64,000 bases of DNA from Alphaproteobacteria bacterium. Its GTDB lineage: Bacteria; Pseudomonadota; Alphaproteobacteria; Caulobacterales; Parvularculaceae. Location: the NCBI GenBank assembly GCA_016125455.1, contig WGLS01000012.1, positions 62,001 to 126,000 on the forward strand, written 5' to 3'. The position numbers were made by a program, and so were the translations under genes. The notes under the pieces are model-generated. The model ran no database searches, was not told the origin of the DNA, and saw nothing but the letters and a program-made list of their open reading frames with translations. This document shows positions 54,522-63,137 of the stretch, piece after piece (position 1 is the stretch's first letter; every line of letters begins with the position of its first letter).

Positions 54522-55103
54522 GTGACGAGCCCTCCTCGCTGCATTGCGACTGGCCCGATAGCGACTGGCCCGATGGCGGCTGGCCTTCGCGCCAGCCTGT
54601 CGGCATTCGATCGACGATCGCCGGCGCGATTGACCGAAGCCGAGGCGCGCTTCGGCAACCATCCATCCTATTTCGACGTGCTGATTGATTGTCTTGCGGA
54701 TGAAGCGCCTGCGGTGTCAGCGGGCGCATCCTGGCTGATCCGGCATTCGCTGGAGCGTGGAGCGGAAATAGACGCTGACGGAACATCTCGCCTGATCGGG
54801 AAACTACCGCAGGTCGCGACCTGGGACGGCGCCTTGCACCTGCTGCAATCGATGCGGCGGCTGCGGCTCGCGCCCGCTGACATTGACAAGGCGGCGGCGT
54901 GGGCGATGCCGCACCTCGACCACGAGCGTCCGTTCGTGCGCGCGTGGGCGCTCGATGCGCTCTGCGCGCTGGCCGAGAGAGAGCCGCGGCTTCATGCAAA
55001 CGCCGCGCGCCGGCTCACAGCGGCGGCCAAGGACCCCGCCGCGTCCGTGCGCGCCCGTGCGCGGCGTCTTTCCATGGGCCCCAAACGGGGAAAACCCGCA
55101 TAA
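54522..55103 (+). CDS. HEAT-like helical repeat protein, unknown function
   Basis: 193 residues from GTG 54522, six bases after AAGGA (54511-54515); the ATG at 54456 has no ribosome site. The body consists of paired helices resembling HEAT/ARM units (YFDVLIDCLADEAPAVSAGA, IDKAAAWAMPHLDHERPFVR, AWALDALCALAEREPRLH). The N-terminus contains a short repeat ATGPIATGPMAAG encoded by a 15-base DNA repeat. Helical-repeat proteins usually bind partner proteins; partner unknown. Confidence 0.55.
   Translation: MTSPPRCIATGPIATGPMAAGLRASLSAFDRRSPARLTEAEARFGNHPSYFDVLIDCLADEAPAVSAGASWLIRHSLERGAEIDADGTSRLIGKLPQVATWDGALHLLQSMRRLRLAPADIDKAAAWAMPHLDHERPFVRAWALDALCALAEREPRLHANAARRLTAAAKDPAASVRARARRLSMGPKRGKPA
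54546..54585 (+). repeat. 15-base direct repeat in the HEAT-like gene
   Basis: GCGACTGGCCCGATA (54546) and GCGACTGGCCCGATG (54561), then a truncated GCGGCTGGCC (54576). In frame, it encodes ATGPI-ATGPM-AAGL. The core TGGCCCGAT also occurs in the 13-base repeat downstream of rne. Confidence 0.85.
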
Positions 55104-55110
55104 GGGCGCG

Positions 55111-55887
55111 CTAACGCGGCAGGTCGCGCCTCTCCGCCAGCATACGATCGACCTTTTCATGCAGGGACAGAAGCTCCGCCTTCAGGTCAGCGTCCCGGGC
55201 CGCATCCTCCTCGTCGGCATCCTCCTCCACCACGCGCACGACGATGGCCACGAACAGGTTGAGCATGGTGAATGTCGCGATCAGCAGGAACGTCAGGAAA
55301 AACGCCCACGAGTTTGGATGCGTGCACGATACCGAGTCCGCGATTTCCCGCCAGCCTTCCAGCGTCATCACCGTGAACAGCGTGTACATCGCCGCAAAGA
55401 CGTCCCCGAAGAGCTCCGGGTGCTCGACGCCGTAGAGATTGGCGGCGATCACCGCGAACACGTAAAGGATCAGGACAAGCACGACTCCCACAGATGCGAT
55501 GCCCGGCACTGAGTCGAATAGGGCGGCGACAACGACCCGCATGCGAGGGATCACCGTCACGACCCGAAGCACCCTGAGAACGCGGAGGGCCCGGACCGCC
55601 GCGAGGCCGGACGCCGTCGCCGGCAGGGAAACGGCGACCACGACAAAGTCGAACACGTTCCAGCCCGAGCGAAAGTAGTTTTTGGGATCGGACAAAAAAC
55701 GCATAATAATTTCAACAAGAAAGAGGTATAATATAACGCGATCAATCAACAGGAGGACCGGCCCGATACGGTTGCTGATCCCGTCGATTGTTTCCGCGCC
55801 AAGGACGACGGCGTTCAACAGGATCAGCGCGATCACGACCCCTTGAAACAGGTCCGATGCGACGGTTTCTCGAAGTCGCGCTTGCAT
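55111..55887 (-). CDS. Voltage-gated cation channel (single-domain, bacterial Nav/Cav type)
   Basis: 258 residues, six TM. S4 carries Arg99, 102, 105 and 108 at three-residue spacing (VRALRVLRVLRVV). The pore reads FTVMTLEGWREI: the selectivity filter is T175-L-E177-G178-W179-R180-E181. NaChBac/NavAb have TLESW; Gly at the fourth position is seen in vertebrate Cav domain I and in the Ca-selective bacterial channel CavMr. The C-terminus (DADLKAELLSLHEKVDRML) is a tetramerising coiled coil as in other bacterial channels. Ion preference cannot be told from sequence; the Arg at filter position 6 is unusual. Confidence 0.88.
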   Translation of the reverse strand: MQARLRETVASDLFQGVVIALILLNAVVLGAETIDGISNRIGPVLLLIDRVILYLFLVEIIMRFLSDPKNYFRSGWNVFDFVVVAVSLPATASGLAAVRALRVLRVLRVVTVIPRMRVVVAALFDSVPGIASVGVVLVLILYVFAVIAANLYGVEHPELFGDVFAAMYTLFTVMTLEGWREIADSVSCTHPNSWAFFLTFLLIATFTMLNLFVAIVVRVVEEDADEEDAARDADLKAELLSLHEKVDRMLAERRDLPR

Positions 55888-56162
55888 CGCGTGCGCCCCT
55901 GACGGCTCGTTTGTCCTGATGTCGTTTCATAGAAGCGGTTGCTGCGGCCGCGCCAGCCCTTCGCATGTCCCGCCGCAGCGGCGCTATCCACGCGATTGCG
56001 CCGGCTGTCATCCGGACCTGGGTCCAGCGCTGCCATCAGGGCTTGGCGATAACGCCCGGCAAGCGCGAAAAAGGAGGCGCCGATTCGTTTCAATGGCGCG
56101 CAGTTCATTGGCGCGCTGGCCGAAATCAGCTAAGCGGTCTCTTTCCCCACGATGGACGCCGA

Positions 56163-58622
56163 ATGCCAAACGTCGATGATTTTCCCTCGGAATCCGGACG
56201 CGCCGCCTCTCGCAGGCGCGATTCCGATGCCCACGACGAACCCTTGACGCTGAACGCGGGCGACCGGGCGCGCGACGATAGCGACTGCAAAGGCGGCTCG
56301 CGGGTGACTTTTCGCGCGATCTCGACCGTCGGCGGCGATGGCCCGGAACCGCCGCCCGACATGTTTGACGACCCCTCCCTTGATGAGGCGGAGAACCTGA
56401 CGGCGACGGACTGGCGCCGGCTTAGCCGGGAAACAAGCCGGGCATCGCGCATCTGCGCCATCTTTATCTTTGCGGCGATGCTGACGTTCTGGCCGGTCCT
56501 GACGGCGGTCGGGCACCTGAATGTTGTCGGCTCGCTCAGGGGCTGGAATCTGATAGGCGCCTATCCCGCCTGGGCCGTCATTTTCACCATTGTCGGGCCG
56601 GCAATGATTTACGCCCTCGGCTATATCGTCTCGCGCCAGATGCTGATGATGTCCGCCGCCGACGCCCTCGCCGCCTCTGCGGACCGCTTTATCTCGCCGG
56701 ACAAGACCGCAGTCTTCAACGTCCGCTCGGTCGGGGCGGCGGTGCGCACCCAGATCGACCAGGTCAATGCCGGCATCGACGACGCGCTGATCCGCCTTGC
56801 CTCGGTCGAAGCCATGATCCGCCAGCACGTTGAGGCGATCGAGCATGCCGGCGCGGCCATGGAAGGCGGCGCGAGCGCCGCCCTCGATCGCGTCGCCGCT
56901 GAGCGCGCGACGTTGATGACGCTCACCGAACAGCTGAACGCCCAGGCCGACGACTTTGCCGTCGCGATTGCGGAGAAGGCGCAGGCGAGCATCGATTCCT
57001 TCAGCGAAACAAACTCCCTGGCGCAGGAGGCCGAAAGCCGCCTTGAAGAGCGCCTCGGCCGCCTGGAGCATATCGCCGGCCGCGCCCTGCAAAGCTTCGA
57101 TGCGCTCTGCAATGCTCTTTTGTCGAGCGAGCGCAGGATGGAGGGTTCGGCGGACGCCATCGAACGCCACGCCGCCGAGACCCGCGCCGCCACTGAAAAA
57201 CTTAACGTCGTCGCCAACGAAGCGGCTGACTCCGCAGCCCGGAACGCCGTCAACATCGGCCAGTTCGCCAAGCGCGCCAGCGAGGAATCGATAAGGGCTT
57301 CCGAAGCTGCAATCGAGGCGGCCCGATCCGGCGCCGAGCGCGCGGCTCAATCGGCGATTGACGCTGCGGCGACGGAAAGCGGCCGGGTTGCCGACGCCGT
57401 CGTGCAGGCCGTGGAAAGCATGAAGTCGGCGACGGATACGACCGTCGAGGCCGCAGCCGAGGACGCCAGGCGCGCAATAGAGGCGTCGAACCGCCTGACC
57501 GATGCAGCGTCCAGGGCGAGCGCGGCAGCGCGCGAGGCTTCCGAGAAAGTCCGGTCCGCGGGCGACGAAGCCTCCCGCTCCGCGGAGACCGCGCTGTCAC
57601 GCACCGAACAGGCCGCCGGCAAGATTGAATCGCGCAACCGGCAGCTCTCGGATGCGCGAACGGCGCTGGAAAAGGAAAACGAACGTCTCGAGGCGTTGAT
57701 TGACGAACAACGCCAGCGCGCCGACCGCCTGGCTGACACCATCGCCCGTCAAACGGAGCGGCTGTCGCGCCTCGCGGAAGTGCAATTGCGCGAACAGGAA
57801 GCGGCCGCGCGGATCGCCGAGGCGGACGCGGCCCGAGCTGCGATGTCGGCGCGGCAACCAAAGAGCTTTGCGCCGCCGGGGCTCGTATCCAAGAGCATCA
57901 AGCCGGACGACCGCGCCGCAAAGGGCGAAATGTTCGGCGGCAAGGACATCGAAAAGCCGACAGGCCGCATCAAGGAAGCGGTAAGCTGGCGCGATATCCT
58001 GAACGCGACCGATGAAGCTGAACCGCTCGACCTGCGCGCCGCCGACAAGGCGCGGCGCAATGAACGACGCGGCGGGGACAACGAACAGCATACGGATGAA
58101 AAGCGCCGGGACGAAAACCGCCGTGACGAAAACAGGCGGGTCCCCGACCGCCGCCAGAGCGAGGACCGCAAGGGCGAAGGCCGCCGGACAAATGAGAAGA
58201 AGGCCGCCTCGACAGCCAGCGCCGCCGCGCCTGGCGCCAGGACGAGCGCGGCTGGGAATATCGAAGCCGATGCGGTGTCGATGATCCACCGGCTTCAGAA
58301 TTTCACGCTCAATCTTGATCGCCGGCTATATGGCGATCCGCCCGAGCGGCTGTTGCAGCAGTTCGACAAGGGCGACCGCAACCTTTTCGCAAACCGCCTT
58401 ATGCGGCTCGACGAAACGGACGTGAAGCGCCGTATACGGATCGAATCCGGCCGCGACGACGCTTTCGCCACCGCGATCCAGGAATTCCTGCATGGCTTTG
58501 AAAGCCTCCTGGAGGAAGCCACCACGTCCGAGACCGCCGACGAAGACCTTGAAGCCTACCTCTCCTCGCCCCTCGGCCGTGTCTACCTTCTGATTGGCGC
58601 GACGGTCGGTTACTTCGCCTGA
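56163..58622 (+). CDS. TipN-like polar coiled-coil membrane protein
   Basis: 819 residues from ATG 56163; an upstream ATG at 55965 would add 66 residues with no ribosome site. Acidic/basic disordered N-terminus (1-80), two TM helices (about 97-117 and 136-156), a long Ala/Glu/Arg coiled coil (about 170-600) with regular heptads, a charged linker (RRDENRRDENRRVPDRRQSE), and a conserved-looking C-terminal domain (about 700-819: RLYGDPPERLLQQFDKGDRN, YLSSPLGRVYLLIGATVGYF). Size and architecture are those of Caulobacter TipN, which marks the new pole and guides division-plane and flagellum placement. Homology is a judgement from layout, not a proven match. Confidence 0.5.
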   Translation: MPNVDDFPSESGRAASRRRDSDAHDEPLTLNAGDRARDDSDCKGGSRVTFRAISTVGGDGPEPPPDMFDDPSLDEAENLTATDWRRLSRETSRASRICAIFIFAAMLTFWPVLTAVGHLNVVGSLRGWNLIGAYPAWAVIFTIVGPAMIYALGYIVSRQMLMMSAADALAASADRFISPDKTAVFNVRSVGAAVRTQIDQVNAGIDDALIRLASVEAMIRQHVEAIEHAGAAMEGGASAALDRVAAERATLMTLTEQLNAQADDFAVAIAEKAQASIDSFSETNSLAQEAESRLEERLGRLEHIAGRALQSFDALCNALLSSERRMEGSADAIERHAAETRAATEKLNVVANEAADSAARNAVNIGQFAKRASEESIRASEAAIEAARSGAERAAQSAIDAAATESGRVADAVVQAVESMKSATDTTVEAAAEDARRAIEASNRLTDAASRASAAAREASEKVRSAGDEASRSAETALSRTEQAAGKIESRNRQLSDARTALEKENERLEALIDEQRQRADRLADTIARQTERLSRLAEVQLREQEAAARIAEADAARAAMSARQPKSFAPPGLVSKSIKPDDRAAKGEMFGGKDIEKPTGRIKEAVSWRDILNATDEAEPLDLRAADKARRNERRGGDNEQHTDEKRRDENRRDENRRVPDRRQSEDRKGEGRRTNEKKAASTASAAAPGARTSAAGNIEADAVSMIHRLQNFTLNLDRRLYGDPPERLLQQFDKGDRNLFANRLMRLDETDVKRRIRIESGRDDAFATAIQEFLHGFESLLEEATTSETADEDLEAYLSSPLGRVYLLIGATVGYFA

Positions 58623-58706
58623 GGGTCCGCCGTCCCGGCCCGCCCAGCAGTCAAGCCGGCGAAATCCAGGGATTGACGACGGTCTGGATCGCAGGTATTT
58701 CCGCAG

Positions 58707-58722
58707 TCAATTGCGCAATTGA
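58707..58722. promoter_or_regulatory. Perfect 16-base palindrome, candidate MarR operator
   Basis: TCAATTGCGCAATTGA is its own reverse complement and lies directly before the marR start (ATG 58732). The length and TTGC-GCAA centre suit a winged-helix MarR dimer, so autorepression of the marR-S41 unit is likely by inference. Confidence 0.7.
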
Positions 58723-58731
58723 TTGAGGAAT

Positions 58732-59271
58732 ATGTCCTGCCCGACGAGCTTCGTTGACCAGCACGAGTTCCGGCATGCGTTTCTCGGGAACCGGCTGGAA
58801 CGAGCCGTCAACCTGATCGCCGCCCAGGGCGAGGCGCTGTTGGTCGAGCGCGGCTGCACGTTCGCCTCCTATGCCGCTTCAACCCTTCTCTTCATTTCCC
58901 ATACGCCCGACTGCGCAATGGCCGATATCGCAGCGGCGTTGAACATGCCGCATCAGGTGATCGCCCAGAGACTGGAAGCGCTTGAAAAACAAGACCTCGT
59001 TTATCGCAAGCCGGACGCAAAGGATGGGCGGCGCAAGGTCGTGGTCCTTACTGACCGGGGCATGAATGAAGTTGAGCGACTGCGAGGCGTCCTCCGCGAC
59101 GCTGACATGGCGCTGCGTGCGCTGAACGCCGAGCTGGGGTTCGACGCCTCGGACGGGGCCATGAAACTGATCGCAGCGCTGCACCGGATGTCGCTTTCCG
59201 ACCGGATCGCCCATCACCGCGCAGGCGCGGAAGCGGACGTTGACAAAAAGCAAGGGACAGGCGGGGAATGA
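58732..59271 (+). CDS. MarR-family transcriptional regulator
   Basis: 179 residues from ATG 58732 (GAGG lies close upstream; a TTG three codons earlier would overlap the operator). Winged helix-turn-helix: recognition region MADIAAALNMPHQVIAQRLEALEKQDLVYRKPD (given here as DIAAALNMPHQVIAQRLEAL) and wing KDGRRKVVVLTDRG; flanking helices form the dimer interface. Likely controls the S41 gene that overlaps its stop by four bases (ATGA). Ligand unknown. Confidence 0.9.
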   Translation: MSCPTSFVDQHEFRHAFLGNRLERAVNLIAAQGEALLVERGCTFASYAASTLLFISHTPDCAMADIAAALNMPHQVIAQRLEALEKQDLVYRKPDAKDGRRKVVVLTDRGMNEVERLRGVLRDADMALRALNAELGFDASDGAMKLIAALHRMSLSDRIAHHRAGAEADVDKKQGTGGE

Positions 59272-60704
59272 AAATGCTGTTGATGCGGAGGATACTGGTT
59301 GGTCTCGCGGCGCTGGCCGAATCGGCATGCGCAACCAACCCTGCGGCAAGCGTCGATGCGGTCACGCACCAGCGCGCCGAACTCGTCGAAGACTTCGAGG
59401 CGGCGCTGCAGTTCATCATGTCGACGCACCCGGACATATCCTACTCCGCCGATCCTGCCGCGATCGATGCAAAGGCGCAGGCGGTGCGCGACTTGCTCGA
59501 GGATGGCATGACTGCGCCCGAGGCCTGGTCGGCGATGGCGTTGATGAACCCGGTCTTCGCCGATGCGCATGTGGGATTTCGCCGACCGATCGCTTCGGTC
59601 AAGTCGTACCAGGACGAGGGCGGCGCGCTCTTCCCGGTCCCCGTCGCGTTTGACGTCGACGGAAAGCTGCGCGCGGCCGCTTCGGGCCCGGGCATCGAGG
59701 CGGGCGACGAAATTATTGCCATTAACGGCATCACCGCCAGCAGGATTGTGGCCCACTCAGCGCCACGCATGCGGGGCGAAACCCAGGAGCTCGGCCTGTT
59801 GATCCTGCAACGCTATTTCCCGATCTTCTATTGGGCCCAGAACGGAGGGTTTGAGAGCTATTACGTCAGGGTCCGGCGCAAGCGCGGCGATGTGGCGACC
59901 GTCAGGCTGGCCGGCGAGGCAAGCTATCGCAGGCCGGCGAAAGACTTCGTCTACGAACAAATCGATGAGCGCGTCGGCCTCATTGAGGTGAGAACATTCG
60001 ACAAGGAGCGCCTCGCTGAATTCCGCGACTTTCTTGCAAACGCGTTTGCTCGGATCTCGTCCGGCGGCGTTGAGAGCCTGATAATTGACATTCGCGCGAA
60101 CGGCGGCGGCGCGAACGACGTCGCGGATCTTCTTATCGGTTACCTGACCGACAAGCCTTATTCCCCCATATCGAGCGTGAAGGCGCGGATCACCTTAGGG
60201 AATATCCAGCTGGCGCCGATCCCGGGCGTCGAGCCGGGCATGGTGCTCGATCTGCCTTTCACGCAGACCCGGACGCCGCCGGCCAACCTCGACAACCGCT
60301 TCGACGGCAAGGTTTACGTGCTGACCGGCCGCATGTCGTATTCGGCGGCAATTGTCTTTGCAACGATCATTCAGGATCTCGGACTAGGGCAGTTAGCCGG
60401 CGAACCGCCGATCGGGCCGGCCAATCAGACCGGCCAGGTCCAGACATTCACGATGCCGAATACGGGCCTTGAAGCGCTTGCGCCGCTCTATGTATTCCGC
60501 CGTCCGAATGGCGATGCGTCGCGTTCACGCATCGAGGTGGATATCCCGCTTGAAGACGATCCCCTTGATCCGTCCGTAAGCGTTGCAAAGCTGCTGCAAG
60601 TCGTCCGACAAACGGCGAACCGGCCGCCGCCGGAAGCGACGGCGAACGGTCCCGTTTCGCCAACGCTGGACGTCCTCAGGAATTCGTCGGAACGGCGTCG
60701 ATAG
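59268..60704 (+). CDS. S41-family (C-terminal processing type) peptidase, lipoprotein
   Basis: 478 residues. Signal with lipobox-like LAESAC gives Cys21 for lipid attachment. A helical N-terminal region (about 30-110) is followed by a PDZ-like part (GPGIEAGDEIIAINGITASR) and the S41 core: SLIIDIRANGGGANDVADLLIGY and the nucleophile Ser in GRMSYSAAIVFATII. The Lys/Gln dyad partner is not obvious. Coupled to marR by a four-base overlap. The last 29 bases overlap the opposing lipoprotein gene. Confidence 0.8.
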   Translation: MKMLLMRRILVGLAALAESACATNPAASVDAVTHQRAELVEDFEAALQFIMSTHPDISYSADPAAIDAKAQAVRDLLEDGMTAPEAWSAMALMNPVFADAHVGFRRPIASVKSYQDEGGALFPVPVAFDVDGKLRAAASGPGIEAGDEIIAINGITASRIVAHSAPRMRGETQELGLLILQRYFPIFYWAQNGGFESYYVRVRRKRGDVATVRLAGEASYRRPAKDFVYEQIDERVGLIEVRTFDKERLAEFRDFLANAFARISSGGVESLIIDIRANGGGANDVADLLIGYLTDKPYSPISSVKARITLGNIQLAPIPGVEPGMVLDLPFTQTRTPPANLDNRFDGKVYVLTGRMSYSAAIVFATIIQDLGLGQLAGEPPIGPANQTGQVQTFTMPNTGLEALAPLYVFRRPNGDASRSRIEVDIPLEDDPLDPSVSVAKLLQVVRQTANRPPPEATANGPVSPTLDVLRNSSERRR

Positions 60705-61353
60705 CCCCGCGACGGCGAGACTTTCGCGACTGACGCGCATCGTCCGAAGACGAACCGGTTACAATCGCCCAATCGACGATCTGCGGGGTGAGCTCGGTCA
60801 TCACTTCATTCAGGGCTGACGCGACAGCGGCGGGATTGTCCCGCGCCACCGGCCGGCGCGCCTCGAACAGGCGCGCGCCATAGACCTCGCCTCGAACATC
60901 CGTGAGGCGCGCATAGATCGCGACATGGGCGGACAGCGCCCCGGTCGCGTCAGCCTCGAACGAGCGAACGTCGAGCTGTAGCCCGAAATCGGCGATCGGC
61001 TGGCTCGTGCGCCCCCCGACGGCGACGATGCGCCCGGAATTCTGGAAACTGCGGACGAGCGCAAGTTGCACGAGGCGCGGCGCGCGGTCCGACCATTCGC
61101 CGCCGGCATAATAGGCGTACTCCGAGCCGCTCTTGACGAGCGCAATCTTCGAAACATCGATGGCGCGCGTCGCCACCGGATCCTCGATGGCGAGCGACCA
61201 CCCCGCAGGCGCGCCGTCGCCCGAAAGCGCGTCGGACCCGACCGCCTCAATGCCATAGCGCGCGGCGGCGGGGTCGGCTTCAGGCAGGACCGACACGCAC
61301 GCGCCGAGACAGAACGCGAGGGCGCCTGCAATAGTATAACGTAGACGGATCAC
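60676..61353 (-). CDS. ABC-type transport auxiliary lipoprotein (PqiC/MlaD-operon type)
   Basis: 225 residues. Lipobox LGAC at Cys19. ABC_trans_aux domain (about 45-210): SKIALVKSGSEYAYYAGGEW, SDRAPRLVQLALVRSFQNSG, YARLTDVRGEVYGARLFEA. Last gene of the mlaE-F-D-aux operon; its ATG overlaps the mlaD stop by four bases. Expected to sit at the outer membrane and receive lipid from the MCE protein. C-terminus is basic and disordered. Confidence 0.88.
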   Translation of the reverse strand: MIRLRYTIAGALAFCLGACVSVLPEADPAAARYGIEAVGSDALSGDGAPAGWSLAIEDPVATRAIDVSKIALVKSGSEYAYYAGGEWSDRAPRLVQLALVRSFQNSGRIVAVGGRTSQPIADFGLQLDVRSFEADATGALSAHVAIYARLTDVRGEVYGARLFEARRPVARDNPAAVASALNEVMTELTPQIVDWAIVTGSSSDDARQSRKSRRRGAIDAVPTNS

Positions 61354-62270
61354 TCGCCGCCTCCCTGATGCTGGGGCGTCGATTCGCCGAGGAGATAGCC
61401 GCGGGGGTCTCGGTCGATCTCGCGAAGGATCTGGTCGAGCGTGCGCAGCGTGCGGCGCGCCTCAACGAAGGTCGGCCCGACCTGCGACAGGCCCTGCTCC
61501 GCAAAGATCGCGAGCGGCTCGGCATTCTCGTCAACGACGCCCTGCAGGCTGGCGATCAGCACGCGAAGGTCCGAGAGCGTCGCCTTCGCCTCGGCCACCG
61601 CCTCCGGCGCATCGTCGGCGAGAAGCTTGTCGAGGCTCAAGGTGATCCGGTCGAGGCGTTCGGACGCGTTAGCGAGGCCCTCCGTGAACGTCGCTGTGTT
61701 CTGGATCGTCGCGCGGATCGCCTCGTCATTGTCGGCGACCGCCGCGGCGGTCGTTTCGAGGCTGTGGAGGATATTGGTGATGGTCTCCGTGTTCTCTTCC
61801 GACAGAAGCTGGTTGACGCGCGCGACGATTTCGCCGGAGCCGTCGAGGAAGGCCGCGAGGCCGCCCGACTGGGCGAGGATCGATTGCGGCGGACGGCCGA
61901 CTTCCTTCAGCTTCTGGGCGCCCTTCGATCCCCCTTCGAGCTGGATGATGGCGAGACCTGTGAACCCTGCGAGTTCGAGCTTGGCGACGGTGTCGGTTTT
62001 GACCGGCGTATCGTTGTCGACGCGGATCAGGGCGCGGACGATTTCCGGGTCCTCGGGATCGATCGTCAGTTCCTTAACCTCGCCCTTCTGGACGCCGTTG
62101 AAGCGCACTGCGGAGCCCTCGGAGAGGCCCGACGCATTGCCGTCAAAAATGACAACGTATTCGTCGTATTCGCTTCGGCCGCCGGCAAGGAACAGGACGA
62201 AAAGGAACGCAAGGCCAATCGCCGCCAGGACGGCGCCGCCGATCAATACATAGTGGGCGCGAGTTTCCAT
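61350..62270 (-). CDS. mlaD: MCE/MlaD-family lipid transport protein
   Basis: 306 residues. One TM near the N-terminus (YVLIGGAVLAAIGLAFLFVL), then the MCE domain (about 38-115): VIFDGNASGLSEGSAVRFNG, VKELTIDPEDPEIVRALI, LELAGFTGLAIIQLEGG. The C-terminal two-thirds is helical/coiled (LSLDKLLADDAPEAVAEAKA), forming the tube-like part. Third gene in the operon, 39 bases after mlaF. Forms hexameric rings between membranes in the family. Confidence 0.93.
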   Translation of the reverse strand: METRAHYVLIGGAVLAAIGLAFLFVLFLAGGRSEYDEYVVIFDGNASGLSEGSAVRFNGVQKGEVKELTIDPEDPEIVRALIRVDNDTPVKTDTVAKLELAGFTGLAIIQLEGGSKGAQKLKEVGRPPQSILAQSGGLAAFLDGSGEIVARVNQLLSEENTETITNILHSLETTAAAVADNDEAIRATIQNTATFTEGLANASERLDRITLSLDKLLADDAPEAVAEAKATLSDLRVLIASLQGVVDENAEPLAIFAEQGLSQVGPTFVEARRTLRTLDQILREIDRDPRGYLLGESTPQHQGGGE

Positions 62271-62309
62271 GCCTCTTGCCTTCGCCTCCCCTTCCGGCCC
62301 CGACGGGCG

Positions 62310-63137
62310 TCAGCCCAGCGCGCTTGCGCGCGCGGCGCGGCCACGCGGCCCGGAAAAATACGATCTCGTCCACGCGTGGTCGGTTTCGGCGACTTCCGAC
62401 AGCGGGCCGACCGCAATTACGTGCTTCTCGGCAAGGACAGCGACACGATCGCAGGCCGCATACAGAGAATCTAAATCGTGCGTTATCATAAAAACGGTCA
62501 AGCCTAAGGAAGTCTTGAGATCGACGATTAGCTGGTCGAATTGCGCCGCGCCAATCGGGTCAAGGCCGGCCGTCGGTTCGTCAAGGAATACAATCTCCGG
62601 GTCGAGAGCCAAAGCCCGCGCCAGTCCCGCGCGTTTGCGCATGCCGCCTGACAACTCCGAGGGGTATTTGTCGCCCGCCTCTGGCGGCAGGCCTGACATC
62701 GAGATCTTCATGGCGGCGATGTCGCGGGCGAGCGCATCAGGCATGCCAAGGTGCTCGCGGATCGGCGCCATTACGTTCTGGGCGACGGTCAGCGAAGAAA
62801 ACAGCGCCCCGCCCTGGAAAAGGACGCCCCAGCGACGCTCGATCTCGATGCGCTGGTTCTCGCTGGCGGCATAGAAATCCTGGCCGAAAACGCTGACCGA
62901 CCCGGCGCTTGGGCGCTTGAGCCCGATGATCGCGCGCATCAGGACCGACTTGCCGGTGCCGGAGCCGCCGACGACGCCGAGGATTTCGCCGGACCGCAGG
63001 TCGAGGTCGAGATCCTCGTGAATGACGGCGTGGCCGAACTGGGTCTTTAGGCCGCGCACGCGGATGATCGCGTCGCTGTCCGGCCGGCCTGTGGTTCCGA
63101 CGTCACCTTTCCTCAGTATGCGGTCATCGATCACCAT
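62310..63137 (-). CDS. mlaF: Mla-type lipid ABC transporter ATPase
   Basis: 275 residues. Walker A GGSGTGKSVL, signature LSGGMRKRAGLARALALDPE, Walker B IVFLDEPTAGLD, and the H-loop in MITHDLDSL. The first about 20 residues (DDRILRKGDVGTTGRPDSD) precede the core. ATG overlaps the mlaE stop by three bases (ATGA). Energises lipid extraction with MlaE. Confidence 0.95.
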   Translation of the reverse strand: MVIDDRILRKGDVGTTGRPDSDAIIRVRGLKTQFGHAVIHEDLDLDLRSGEILGVVGGSGTGKSVLMRAIIGLKRPSAGSVSVFGQDFYAASENQRIEIERRWGVLFQGGALFSSLTVAQNVMAPIREHLGMPDALARDIAAMKISMSGLPPEAGDKYPSELSGGMRKRAGLARALALDPEIVFLDEPTAGLDPIGAAQFDQLIVDLKTSLGLTVFMITHDLDSLYAACDRVAVLAEKHVIAVGPLSEVAETDHAWTRSYFSGPRGRAARASALG

